Made by a program: the position numbers and the translations under genes
Shown here: piece by piece, positions 8,219 through 17,345 of the stretch
How the letters are laid out: each line of letters starts with the position of its first letter
Numbering within the stretch: the first letter of the stretch is position 1
Assembly (NCBI RefSeq): GCF_014282275.1
Contig: NZ_VFIA01000014.1
Span: forward strand, 1 to 64,000
Length of the DNA: 64,000 bases
DNA from: Spirosoma utsteinense
GTDB taxonomy: Bacteria > Bacteroidota > Bacteroidia > Cytophagales > Spirosomataceae
Direction: 5' to 3'
Notes under the pieces: generated by a model
Told to the model about the DNA's origin: nothing
Databases searched by the model: none
Seen by the model: only the letters and a program-made list of their open reading frames with translations

Positions 8219-10927
8219 ATGAAACATCATCTACTCCGCTCGTTCGTAGCGACCTTTTGCCTGACCATTCTAACGAGCTACCTGACCTAGGCGAAACCGA
8301 TATGGAAGTTCAACGTAGTAATTGCCGTTGAAAAACAAACGGCTGACTATTACCAAACAACCCTGTCAAAGGACATAAAGCTCATCGTAATGGAGCAAAT
8401 GGCGACGGTCAATGCCAATTTCAACCGTACTGACAAGTTTGAGGGTATCTATAATTTTCAGGTCGATTCAATCTATGTTTTTGAGGGAGCCGCCCGGAAT
8501 GAAGTGTTCAGGCCACACCCTAAATACGCGTACTGCGTTGTTATTGATGGTTACTCGGACAACTCCCAAGGGGGAGGCTGGTTGGGAGGAAATCAAACCA
8601 TTTACCATAGCTGGCCCCAGAGTCCCAATTTTGCCAGTGGGCCTTTTGGGCCGGGCGCTACGGATGGTTTGACACATGAATTTGGTCATTCCCGCGGGGG
8701 AGTCGACCTCTATGGCATGAGGGTTGAGGGATCTAAAAATCCCGTCAATGGCCAGACATTTGAGCCGGTCAACTCCATCATGAATTTCCCCTATGATAAC
8801 ATTGTCTGGGACGAGTATACAACGAACTTATTAAACTCAACCGGCCCCGACCCCATCGTTGGTGATCAGTGGATTGTCCGGCCGTTTCCGGCTACTATTG
8901 GGCTCAAAGCCGTTGATAATCAGGGCGAGCCATTACAGTATGCCCTTCTCGAAGTGTATCCGGTGGATTGGTTTTTGTATTCGGTAAGTCCAACACCGAT
9001 ACTGCGCTATTCGACCGGCTCCGATGGACAATACATATTTCGGCAAAATCCTTTTCAGCCAGCCAGCAGCGGGTATCCCTGGAACATGCGGTATTCGAAT
9101 TTCCTCGTTAAAGCCACCTACAATTCAACGGTGGTGTATAAGTGGTTACCCCTGTATGATGTTCAGAATGATTACTTCCGAAACGGAGCCAATTCGTTTT
9201 ATAACACCCTGATCCAGTTTCCGGTCAGCACGCCCGCAATCCAGTTAAGTAGTATTAATGCCACCACGTTCAACTCCGGCGATCCCATCACCGTGTCCTT
9301 TACAGCAACCGGCACTTTTGAACCAACGAACCAGTTCACCCTGTTTGTTGTCGATAAAAACAATAATTCGTTTGAGGCAGGGGTGATTGAGGGTACCAGT
9401 GGCGCTACAATTACAGGCTCGATTTGGGTAGAAGGTTCGGTAGAAAATAAGTATAGGGTGCGCATTGTCAGTACTAAACCTAAGCTACAAAGTGATGATT
9501 ATTTGATTTCAGTTAACCCCGCTCCTGCCCAGCCGCTAACCATCGGCAAACCAAGCTATAGTTGCACAACGGGCGCTATCAGCTTCAACGTTTCTGGCGG
9601 TAACGGCTCTGCGATTACACTTTCGGCTCCCGGCATTACTCGTACTCATCCTACTGATTATTCAGGATTTGTAGAGAATGAACTCCGTCGTGATCCCAAG
9701 GTTATCCCTATCACCGCGACCCAGGCGGGTATCAGTGTTACCTATAACTTCGATCTCAGGACCGCCTGTGGCGCGGCTCCCCTACCGCCCGTCCTTGTCC
9801 AACCAATCCCCGATCAGGTATTCACGGTTGGTCAATCTATTCCGGGCAGCGGCTTTGCGGTGGGGCAGTACTTCTTCGACCCCACGCCCTACACACCCAC
9901 GTACAATCCAAACTGGCATTTTCAAGTCGATGGCCTGCCCGAGGGTCTGTACATCTCCTCCGAAAGGTCGTCAAACAGTGCCAGCCCAGACTGGACAATT
10001 TCTGGAACACCCAGCACCATCGGTAGATACACGGTGACGATCAGGGCCAGTACGGCCGCCTTCCCAAACACGGAGATCAGGGGCCGCTTTACGATCAATA
10101 TTCAGGCCGACGCCATCCCCACCGGTCAGCTTACTCTACTAAAGCCCAGCTATAATTGCCAGACGGGGGCTATTACGTTTCATACGAATGGGGGCAACGG
10201 CTTCCCCATCAGTTACTCGGCTCCCGGTATCATCCGTTCCTCATCCACCAGTAACACGGGCATCGTTGAGCAGGAGTTACGAAATGACCCGAAATCAATC
10301 CTGCTTGAGGCTTTCCAAAATGGGCAGCGATCAACCTACTTGTTTGACCTCAAGACCTACTGTTCCGAGCCCGAACTACCCGTGGGCACCTTACTGCTGC
10401 TGAATCCCACCTACAATTGCCAGAGTGGGGCCATTCAGTTCCATACTTCCGGGGGAAATGGCTCAACCATCGAATTTATGGCCCCCGGCATCACCGGCTG
10501 GACAAGCAACCCGAATCAGTATGTCGACCGGGAGAGCCGGTCGGTTGCTGATGTGCAGCCCTTTACACTGATGGCACGCCAGAGCGGGGTAACGGTGAGC
10601 CTTATATGGAACTTGACATTAGCCTGTGGGCGCAGCGGTGCCCGACTTAGCAGCCCTGTTTCAGAGGGGACATCCGAGTTGAGCGTTCTGGTGCTGGGTA
10701 ATCCTGTCGAGGGTAATTCGATCGAGCTTGAAATAAACGGGGTTTCCCATCAAGCCGTGCAACTGGATCTGGTGGATCTTCAGGGACGAATTATTTATCA
10801 GCAGCACATCGATCGGGCAGAAACGACGGAACACCTAAGTGTGCCAACGGGTAACAGCCGAGGCTTGCTGCTATTGACCATACGTACGGCTACCCATCGG
10901 CAACTGGTGAAAGTATTGAAACAGTAA
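8219..10927 (+). CDS. T9SS-sorted zinc metallopeptidase, in-frame amber after the signal peptide
   Basis: The long open frame starts at ATG 8390 (845 residues), but the same frame extends upstream to ATG 8219, where a good signal peptide (MKHHLLRSFVATFCLTIL) is followed by TAG at 8288-8290 and 33 sense codons. Reading the amber as one residue (CAG, Gln, is one base away) gives a normal secreted protein. Counted from 8390, the peptidase domain has HEFGHSRGGVD at residues 96-106, an HExxHxxGxxD motif as in snapalysin-like metzincins (Asp as third zinc ligand). Then come a CarboxypepD-like region, an Ig-like domain, three repeats of about 80 residues (each starting P-Y-C-GAI-F) around an He_PIG-like module, and a C-terminal T9SS type A sorting domain (VLGNPVEGNSIELEI to the end). 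Without readthrough or another start the product would lack an export signal. Confidence 0.75.
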
Positions 10928-11070
10928 TTACCGGGGGCTGGTAGCCGCCCCCCCCTCGGCTCAGGTTACAGGTGCTCCCTGCCCTCAAAACCAGGGTTAA
11001 CATGAACGAGGATGGGCTGAAAGTGCCACCCCGGCAGGTAAGGCTACAAACAAAATATATCCGTACGGTC

Positions 11071-12909
11071 ATGGACAACTCTTACACTAAATTTCTCTTT
11101 TTCACCGGAAAAGGGGGCGTCGGAAAAACGTCGCTGGCCTGTGCTACGGCGGTGAGCCTAGCCGATCAGGGTAAAAAGGTCCTGCTCATCAGCACCGATC
11201 CGGCTTCCAATCTGGCGGATGTTCTGGATACGGAGGTCAGCAATCATATCAGCCCCCATAAAGCTCTGCACAATCTGTTTACCGTCAATATTAATCCGGA
11301 GGTATCGGCCATCGACTATCGAAACCGGGTGCTGGAGCCGCTAAAAGGCAGTCATTCAGCCGACGAATTGATGAAGATCAACGAAGGCTTATCGGGTGCC
11401 TGTACCACCGAAATTGCTTCCTTTGACGAGTTCTCCCGCTTTATTACGGGCGAAGAAAGTCCGGAACAGTATGACGTTGTCATTTTTGATACCGCACCTA
11501 CGGGTCATACCCTGCGCCTGCTGGAATTACCAGCCGCTTGGGATACCTTTCTGGACCACAATCCGGGCGGTGCTTCCTGCATCGGGCCTTCCTCAGCCCT
11601 GAAAAGCAGTAAAGAACGGTACCGGCAGGTGGTCAACAGTTTACGGGACAGCCTCCTGACGACTTTTTATCTGGTTAGTCGGGCAGATAAGGCTTCAATC
11701 CGAGAAGCCGCCAAAACGAGTGGTGAATTAATCGACCTGGGGATGAGCCATCAGCGGCTCCTGATTAATGGCATATTCAAAGCGGTGGATAAAACAGATC
11801 CCATTGCCCGGCAAATGGAAACGCTGGCTGAAAATCAACTGACCACCTTACCCGCAGCCCTGAGCCACTTACCCCGCTCGACCTTCCCGTTATTGCCCTA
11901 TAATCTGTTAGGGCTGGAAAAGCTACGGTCGTTATTTGATCTGAATTTACAAACAACCATCAGTACACAAATCCACACGCAGACCAATGAAGAGCACCGG
12001 GCGTTTCCGGATCTGACTGCGCTGGTTGATCAACTGGAAAAAGACCGCAGCAGTGGCTTGATTATGACGATGGGCAAGGGCGGGGTCGGCAAGACCATTA
12101 TAGCCGCTACGGTCGCTACGATGTTAGCCAACCGGGGCCATGACGTGCTATTGACTACAACTGATCCGGCGGCCCACATTCAGGATTTCATTAATCAACT
12201 TCCCGAGTTGCCCGCCACGCTGACTGTTGAGCGTATTGACCCGAAACGGGAAACCCAGCGCTACATCGATAAGGTAGTTGCCCAAAAAGGGGTCAACCTA
12301 AGCCTGGAAGGAAAGGCATTATTATTGGAAGACTTGCAGTCGCCCTGTACCGTGGAGGTGGCGGTTTTCCACGCGTTTTCAGCGGCCATTCACCGGGCTA
12401 AACGCCAATTTGTGGTGATGGATACCGCGCCAACGGGCCATACGCTGTTGCTGCTGGATACGACCGGCAGTTATCACCGGGAAGTGATGAAGAATACCGG
12501 GCACAGTCCGGGCCGGATCACCACCCCCTACATGTCGTTGCAGGATAGCGACTTTGCCCGGATTCTATTGGTTTCGTTGCCCGAAACGACGCCAATGCGC
12601 GAAGCTGAAGCCCTTCAAAATGATCTGAAACGGGCGGGCATCACGCCCTTTGCCTGGGTGATCAATCAATGTCTGTCGGCGCTGCCTGATCTGAAAGACC
12701 CGCTGCTCAGAAAACGGGCTTCAGCGGAGTCAGCCATTATCAACACCATTGACCAAACACTGGCCCCTCAAACGGTGGCCGTCCCGTACCTGGCCGAATC
12801 CAGCCTGCTGCCCGCCATGCTTCACCAGGCTGGACGTATTTTCGGCGGTCAACCCGGACTGGCTAACGTTAACGAACCAACAGAGTCAGGAACGAAACAG
12901 TTTTGTTGA
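11071..12909 (+). CDS. arsA: Arsenite-stimulated ATPase ArsA
   Basis: A complete two-domain ArsA of 612 residues. The frame is open from 10972, but the start at ATG 11071 (MDNSYTKFLFFTGKGG) matches the family N-terminus. P-loops GKGGVGKT occur at about residues 13-20 and 335-342; each half has the switch motif with TAPTGHT. All three cysteines that bind As(III)/Sb(III) in the E. coli enzyme are present: Cys111 (SGACTTE), Cys170 (GASCIGP) and Cys426 (SPCTVEV). ArsA normally energises the ArsB efflux pump in the inner membrane and receives metalloid from ArsD. Neither arsB, arsD, arsR nor acr3 is nearby, so this copy must work with distant partners or another one. No clear promoter seen; the gene follows the metallopeptidase by about 140 bp. 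Confidence 0.93.
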   Translation: MDNSYTKFLFFTGKGGVGKTSLACATAVSLADQGKKVLLISTDPASNLADVLDTEVSNHISPHKALHNLFTVNINPEVSAIDYRNRVLEPLKGSHSADELMKINEGLSGACTTEIASFDEFSRFITGEESPEQYDVVIFDTAPTGHTLRLLELPAAWDTFLDHNPGGASCIGPSSALKSSKERYRQVVNSLRDSLLTTFYLVSRADKASIREAAKTSGELIDLGMSHQRLLINGIFKAVDKTDPIARQMETLAENQLTTLPAALSHLPRSTFPLLPYNLLGLEKLRSLFDLNLQTTISTQIHTQTNEEHRAFPDLTALVDQLEKDRSSGLIMTMGKGGVGKTIIAATVATMLANRGHDVLLTTTDPAAHIQDFINQLPELPATLTVERIDPKRETQRYIDKVVAQKGVNLSLEGKALLLEDLQSPCTVEVAVFHAFSAAIHRAKRQFVVMDTAPTGHTLLLLDTTGSYHREVMKNTGHSPGRITTPYMSLQDSDFARILLVSLPETTPMREAEALQNDLKRAGITPFAWVINQCLSALPDLKDPLLRKRASAESAIINTIDQTLAPQTVAVPYLAESSLLPAMLHQAGRIFGGQPGLANVNEPTESGTKQFC

Positions 12910-13024
12910 CTATAAAGGCGCTAAGCACTAACTCATCCGGGATCGTCATAAGGCGGAAAAGAAGGGGCTGACTAGGTCTACCCAGATGTAAACCCGTCAA
13001 GTCTCCTCCGTGTTCTGCGATCTA

Positions 13025-13819
13025 TTATATATCAGAGTAGTCAGTGGGGTGTAAAAACCGGGTATCATTTTTCGATACGTTTTTCTGGTAGTTTGGCATA
13101 GCCGATAGCTTTTTCCAGTAGTCATCCTTGCCAAACGCATCCCAATGCGCATCCCGAGACGCTTTGTTTTCAAAAGTTGTCAGGTACATTAGATTCGGCA
13201 TGCGGCTACCCGCTATCACCTCGGCATAAAAGACCGCATTAAACCCGAGCCGCTTAAACAAACCGATTTCATCGCCCTGGTTAAACATATCGATCTTGTT
13301 TTTGGAGATTTTTTCGGTGTGTCCCTCATAACTTCTCAATTCATAAACGCGGTCTTTTGGGGTGGATGTCAAGGCTGGCAGGTTAAACTGCGGGCTCTTG
13401 TCGAAGGCATTTAACAGAATGGTTTCGATTCGGTCATACGGGGGCGTGTTGTAGAGGGCGTCCAGATACTCCTGCCCGTTGGACAAATACTGTTTGTCTT
13501 TGGCAAGTTTTTCGTCCAGCTTAAAAAAATCGTCGCGTGAACGAAAGGGAACAAACACATACAGCAAGCGGTCGTCGGTTGGCGCTGGTGCTGCGGGGTT
13601 AACAATGGGTTTAAAAACACCTACTTTGGCTATTCCGATTCGGTGCAGGGCAGGTAAGTAGGCTTTCTGAAGGAAATTGTCCAGTTTTTGTTCCTGATCG
13701 TCGGTCTTGAAATGATAGACTTTTAACGCATAAAAGTCCCGACTCGCCAACGGGTTAAAGGCATACAGAAACGTTGATTGGAGTAACGCCAACAAGCAGA
13801 ATAATCTAGTTTTTAACAT
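13025..13819 (-). CDS. Secreted NIPSNAP family protein
   Basis: A 264-residue protein with a signal peptide (LFCLLALLQSTFLYA, cleavage near residue 20) and two ferredoxin-like NIPSNAP halves. The second half carries the family start VYELRSYEGHTEKISKNKID, then FNAVFYAEVIAG, MYLTTFENKASRDAHW and WKKLSAMPNYQ. NIPSNAP proteins are dimeric alpha-beta barrels of uncertain function. Exported Bacteroidota versions are common and often sit near sugar or steroid metabolism genes, but no such neighbours are intact here. It runs convergent with arsA. Confidence 0.85.
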   Translation of the reverse strand: MLKTRLFCLLALLQSTFLYAFNPLASRDFYALKVYHFKTDDQEQKLDNFLQKAYLPALHRIGIAKVGVFKPIVNPAAPAPTDDRLLYVFVPFRSRDDFFKLDEKLAKDKQYLSNGQEYLDALYNTPPYDRIETILLNAFDKSPQFNLPALTSTPKDRVYELRSYEGHTEKISKNKIDMFNQGDEIGLFKRLGFNAVFYAEVIAGSRMPNLMYLTTFENKASRDAHWDAFGKDDYWKKLSAMPNYQKNVSKNDTRFLHPTDYSDI

Positions 13820-14217
13820 GCTATTTTTAACTTAAACGGATGATTTGTAAAACAAGTAAAATTATTCATCTTTCAGTGCCTTCACCATTGTCAACTTCTA
13901 AATAGGGTTCTACTAATTTTTTTAGTTAGAAAGGGAGTTAACCGAATTTAGGATTTGCAACCAGAAAAGTCCCTGAACTACCCGCTGCTTTGGTTACCGT
14001 TACAGAAAAGCGTTCAAAGTCTCCTTTTAAATGATCAATAGACACATGGGAATGGAACTTCAATTCACTAAAAATGAGATAAGCCTGTCGTTAAAACGGT
14101 AACCATAAACGCATGGATAGGCCCCACCCTTAGTTTAATCCTATCTTAATGGAGTCCGGGTGGGCGTTAATCCCCAGTGCATTCGATGATAATATCCCAC
14201 CCGTGACGATGTATGCC
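13820..14217. other. Intergenic region left of the IS3 remnant
   Basis: About 400 bp with stops in every frame. I see no gene, repeat or RNA. It should contain the promoter of the NIPSNAP gene. Confidence 0.35.
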
Positions 14218-14934
14218 TGAGATGGTCTAATTAATCGGCACACTGGACTTGCTTAACTTCGCAAGACCATGCAGCAACTTAACAGACCCAAAACCCGGCG
14301 CAAGTATGACGCTGACTGCTCAGGCAGCCCTGTTCAAAAGCGAAGTCGTCAAAATGTTGGACAGTGGCCAGACAGCCGCCTATATTTCCAAGACATTAGG
14401 TGTTTCAGAGAATCTCATCTACCGCTGGAAGAATCAGAACCGCGACGGCTGCCCGGCAAGGGGTAAAAAAAGTAAGTAGCGAGCAAAGTGAATTGGTACT
14501 GGAAAACCCGCAACTTAAAGATCGAGTACGGCAACTGGAAACTGAGCGCAAGATCTTAAAAAAAGCCCGCCGGGCGGCCGGGGCCGTGGTCAATACGTAT
14601 CGAGTGATTTGCACGAGCTAATCAATTTGTGGCATATTAGGCCCAGTATAAGTCGGGCTGACGATCCGTATGACAATGCCTTTGCGGAATCATTTTTAGA
14701 ATCGTTTGAAAGCGGAATTATTGGAGGGAGGGACATTCTTGAGTGTGGAAGATGCTCGAACTGAAATCTTCGACAGGGCTGCCTGAGCAGTATATTGAAA
14801 TATATTACAATCGGCAGGGCCGCCTGAGCTGTGCGCAGGCACTCGTCGCTGGGCTATATAATTCCTGACCAATTTGAGAGTGCGTATTATACAAAACTTG
14901 CAAATTCAGTGTGCCGCTAAACCGGACCACCTCA
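14218..14934 (+). mobile_element. Deleted IS3-family element with both ends
   Basis: The left end (14218-14252) and the reverse complement of the right end (14900-14934) form 35-bp imperfect terminal inverted repeats, identical at 27 of 35 positions. They begin TGAGATGGTC and TGAGGTGGTC and share CGGCACACTG. The element is 717 bp, against roughly 1.2 kb for an intact IS3-type copy. The flanking 3-bp sequences (gcc and aag) do not match, so no target duplication remains. The right end abuts a GH10 fragment. Confidence 0.8.
14269..14917 (+). pseudogene. IS3-type orfA/orfB transposase remnants
   Basis: OrfA is spread over three frames: the start MQQLNRPKTRRKYDA (from 14269), the helix-turn-helix FKSEVVKMLDSGQTAAYISK through LIYRWKNQNR (14330-14445), and the leucine-zipper-like ENPQLKDRVRQLETERKILK (about 14500-14565). 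OrfB survives only as its C-terminal end from about 14650: DDPYDNAFAESFLESF (second catalytic region), LSVEDARTEIFD, RHSSLGYIIPDQFESAYYTK and LANSVCR. Frameshifts separate these blocks and the orfB middle, with most of the DDE residues, is deleted. Confidence 0.8.
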
Positions 14935-15123
14935 AAGGTCTTCACCGAGTTAGTTTCCAAAACCTGGACAACCAATACCACTGGTGTTACGGGTAAAGCT
15001 GGTCAGTACAACATCCGGGCGTTTAACGGCAACTACGAGATAACCATCAAAAAAGGTGACCGACGGGTGGTTCAACAAACAACAGTAGGAGCCGAAGGAA
15101 GAAGTCTTGTGGTGAACTTGTAA
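14935..15123 (+). pseudogene. C-terminal fragment of a GH10 xylanase-like protein
   Basis: Directly after the IS right end the frame gives LVSKTWTTNTTGVTGKAGQY, then FNGNYEITIKKGDRR and LVVNL stop. This resembles the small C-terminal beta-domain found behind GH10 endo-xylanase catalytic domains (a W-T---G-T---G-Y--R-F-G-YE-T pattern). The catalytic domain is missing, and I do not find its remains left of the IS. Identification rests on one short domain and could be another hydrolase with the same tail. Confidence 0.45.
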
Positions 15124-15155
15124 GGATGGGTAAGTACATAAGTATGTCTCTTACC

Positions 15156-15464
15156 TCACCCTTTTTCCATGGTCCGGTAGGTCCGGGGCGAATGGCCAAT
15201 AAACTGATGAAACGTCCGGGAGAAGAGGTAAGCGTCGTCGTACCCAAGCTGGGCGGCAATTTCCTTGACGCGCAGCTTGGTGTTTTCCAACAGCCGACAC
15301 GCCTGCTGCATACGGAAAAAACTAAAGAAGTTGACCGGTGAGCTTTGCGTCCGGGTCCGAAACAGGACTGAATAGGGCGAAGCCGACAAACCCGCCTGAT
15401 CGGCCAGTTTTCGACGACGGTGCTGAAACCCGGTAACCACTACCGGCAGACAACCATTTACCAA
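15156..15464 (-). pseudogene. AraC-type regulator, C-terminal fragment
   Basis: About 102 residues covering only the AraC DNA-binding domain: first helix-turn-helix (KLADQAGLSASPYSVLF), the linker helix (FFRMQQACRLLENTKLRVKE) and the second helix-turn-helix (IAAQLGYDDAYLFSRTFHQF, then GHSPRTYR). The N-terminal sensor domain of roughly 150-180 residues is missing and the bases upstream belong to a plus-strand GH36 fragment. Probably non-functional, although a lone AraC domain can bind DNA. Confidence 0.7.
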
Positions 15465-15482
15465 TTCGCTACCCTTTAACCG

Positions 15483-16045
15483 ATGCTCATTATGCGTCTA
15501 CTGCTTTTTTTTGCACCGGAGATGATCAACCAAGATAGCGACCTCTACCGCAAACATCCCGACTGGGTACTGCAATTTCCCAACCGAAGCCGCACAGAGT
15601 TTCGCAATCAGCTGCTATTCAGTCTGGCGCGGGAAGATGTGTACCAGTACCTGCTAACATCGTTTACCAACCTGCTAAAGGAGAACAATCTGGCCTTTAT
15701 TAAGTGGGTTCATAATCACCCATTGGCCGAAACGGGCTGGGCCGACGCGCCCTCGGCCACATAGCGCGAAGTCAGAATTCGCTACATCCAGAACCTCTAT
15801 CGGCTGATTGATGAACTGCGAGTACGTTTCCCCAAGGTGTGGTTCGAGAACTGCTCGTCGGGTGGTAGTTGGCCGGATCTGGGTATGCTTTCGCGCACCG
15901 ACCAGACCTGGACCAGCGACAACACCGACCCTGCCGACCGGATTTTTATTCAGTTCGGTTACCTGAGTGCCTTTCCGGCCAACACGATGGTTTGCTGGAC
16001 CACCGATGTCATGAATCCGTTAAATCTCCCCTTAGATTTTAAGTT
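15483..16045 (+). pseudogene. GH36 alpha-galactosidase fragment with in-frame stop
   Basis: One plus-strand frame matches the central part of a GH36 alpha-galactosidase: PEMINQDSDLYRKHPDWVLQ, NQLLFSLAREDVYQYL, LAFIKWVHNHP (the nucleophile motif is KWDxN in active enzymes; here Val-His), and after a TAG at 15762-15764, REVRIRYIQNLYRLIDELR, FPKVWFENCSSGG (acid/base region) and RIFIQFGYLSAFP. The N- and C-terminal thirds are missing and the right end runs into a minus-strand lipoprotein remnant. The KWV change suggests a dead enzyme even before truncation. Confidence 0.75.
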
Positions 16046-16413
16046 GGTATCCGTATCGGTGGGCGTTGCCGTCATGGATGCAGGCGAACTGGTGGAAGGG
16101 GTGAAGGTATACACGAATAAGTGCTTATTCGCTTCCTTTTTACCTCCGCTGATGCTTCCAGGGTCGGTGTTTTGGTTTTATCGAGCAAGGTTATCGCACC
16201 CGTGTAGGTCGTGTTGGGCCGGAGCATGAGCGTTGCCCGGCTGAAATCGCCACTGGTATTCAGGTTTTCAACAGTAGCCGTTACCGTTTGCACGAGCGTG
16301 GTCTGACTCGTCAGCGTCAGCGTGGCCGTCGTAATGGCTTCGTTATCATCGGGCGGAGTTGGGCTTTCTTCGTCTTTCTTACAGACTCCGGCCAACAGAG
16401 CAATGGCCAGCAC
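16028..16413 (-). pseudogene. Lipoprotein N-terminal remnant, frameshifted
   Basis: Minus-strand sequence encodes a lipoprotein start (LAIALLAGVCKKDEESPTPP), then NEAITTATLTLTSQTT and LMLRPNTTYTGAITLLDKTK. After a frameshift near 16140 it continues as KHLFVYTFTPSTSSPA and up to the junction with the GH36 fragment at about 16030. The GTG at 16411-16413 keeps the frame open, but the usual ATG lies one base out of frame upstream. Type of protein: small Bacteroidota lipoprotein of unknown function; it has lost both its start and its end. Confidence 0.55.
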
Positions 16414-16496
16414 AAATCATAGATTTCTTCCGATCACTTGCAAAATACGTATTGAGTTTTGTAAAAAGATACTAGCAGGGCTAAAATGACCTTTTA

Positions 16497-16511
16497 TGCA
16501 ACATTGTTGCA
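16497..16511. promoter_or_regulatory. Fur/Zur-type 7-1-7 palindrome, distal site
   Basis: TGCAACA-T-TGTTGCA is a perfect 7-1-7 inverted repeat, the geometry of Fur-superfamily operators. It lies 124 bp before the MerC-like start and exactly 60 bp (centre to centre) from a near-identical second site. With the COG0523 gene behind it, a zinc-responsive Zur is the best candidate regulator. The regulator gene itself is not in the window. Confidence 0.65.
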
Positions 16512-16556
16512 AATAAAATGGAATCCCCTTGCTACTTCCTGAAAATGTGTGATATT

Positions 16557-16571
16557 TGCAACGTTGTTGCA
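16557..16571. promoter_or_regulatory. Fur/Zur-type 7-1-7 palindrome, proximal site
   Basis: TGCAACG-T-TGTTGCA, one mismatch from a perfect palindrome and one base different from the site at 16497-16511. It sits 50 bp before the first start codon of the metal operon, where a bound repressor would cover or adjoin the promoter. Confidence 0.65.
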
Positions 16572-16620
16572 TTTAATACATTTAATGGTTCATTGACTTA
16601 GCCAGTGAACCTTTCAGGCC

Positions 16621-16998
16621 ATGAAAACCGCTTTGCTCAGGCAAAAAGCAGATTATGTCGGCATTACCGGCTCGCTACTCTGCATTGTCCATTGTCTCGT
16701 CACGCCCGTATTGGTGATGACCTCCACCCTGCTCAAGCACGATACATTGCGGGTCGGCTTTCTGAGCCTTGATTACCTGTTTATCGGGATCAATATACTA
16801 GCCGTCCGGTCGGCGTCCCGGCATACATCAATGCCCATTAAAACGATGCTTTGGACGTGTTTAGCCCTGTTTTCCGCCGGGTTGTTGCTCGAAGACATTC
16901 ACGAAGGATTCGAATACCTCGCCTACATAGCCTCGCTGAGCCTGGTTATTACCCACCTCGCCAATATCCGGTATTGCCGCACTCACCACATTCACTAA
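16621..16998 (+). CDS. MerC-domain inner-membrane protein
   Basis: A 125-residue protein with four hydrophobic segments, of the MerC type. The first membrane segment carries the family signature GSLLCIVHCLVTP with a Cys-Ile-Val-His-Cys pair. MerC was named for mercuric ion uptake, but most Bacteroidota members stand in zinc-responsive loci and are thought to move other divalent metals. It is the first gene behind the two palindromes, 11 bp before the COG0523 fragment. The tail ends in a His-rich CRTHHIH. Probable role: metal handling across the inner membrane. Confidence 0.8.
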   Translation: MKTALLRQKADYVGITGSLLCIVHCLVTPVLVMTSTLLKHDTLRVGFLSLDYLFIGINILAVRSASRHTSMPIKTMLWTCLALFSAGLLLEDIHEGFEYLAYIASLSLVITHLANIRYCRTHHIH

Positions 16999-17009
16999 AC
17001 TAACCCAGG

Positions 17010-17345
17010 ATGCCAACGCAACAAAAAAAACTACCGCATCGGCGGGCCGCCGTAACGGTCTTAAGCGGCTTTTTAGGAACTGGAAAGACGACCTTACTCA
17101 ACCATGTGCGGCACAATAAAGCCGAACTGAAGGTGGCCGTGATTGTCAACGACATGAGTGAGGTCAACGTGGATGCCCAGCTGGTGAAAGACCAGAATAC
17201 GCTCGCGCGCACCGAAGAGAAACGGGTCGAGATGAGTAATGGCTGCATCTGCTGTACACTCCGGATGGAGCCTTTAAAGATCCATTCCCGGTCTGGGAAT
17301 AATCGAACCGCCGAAGCAGGACCAACAAAATCGACAAGGACATGA
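17010..17345 (+). pseudogene. COG0523 (CobW/ZigA-type) GTPase, truncated
   Basis: The first 85 residues are a good COG0523 metallochaperone start: Walker [10 protein letters not shown] (residues 20-28), [16 protein letters not shown], and the metal-binding CxCC motif in NGCICCTLR (Cys79 to Cys82). The homology then stops, and 26 residues without family resemblance lead to a TGA that overlaps the next ATG (ATGA at 17342-17345). An intact protein has 350-400 residues, so about 300 residues including the rest of the GTPase and the C-terminal domain are missing. Family members related to ZigA/YciC deliver zinc under starvation and are usually Zur-regulated. The overlap with the next gene may still allow translational coupling. 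Confidence 0.8.

Noticed and set aside
10931..10955. GGGGGC-rich hairpin after the metallopeptidase as terminator
   Set aside because: The pairing is partly mismatched and no T-run follows.
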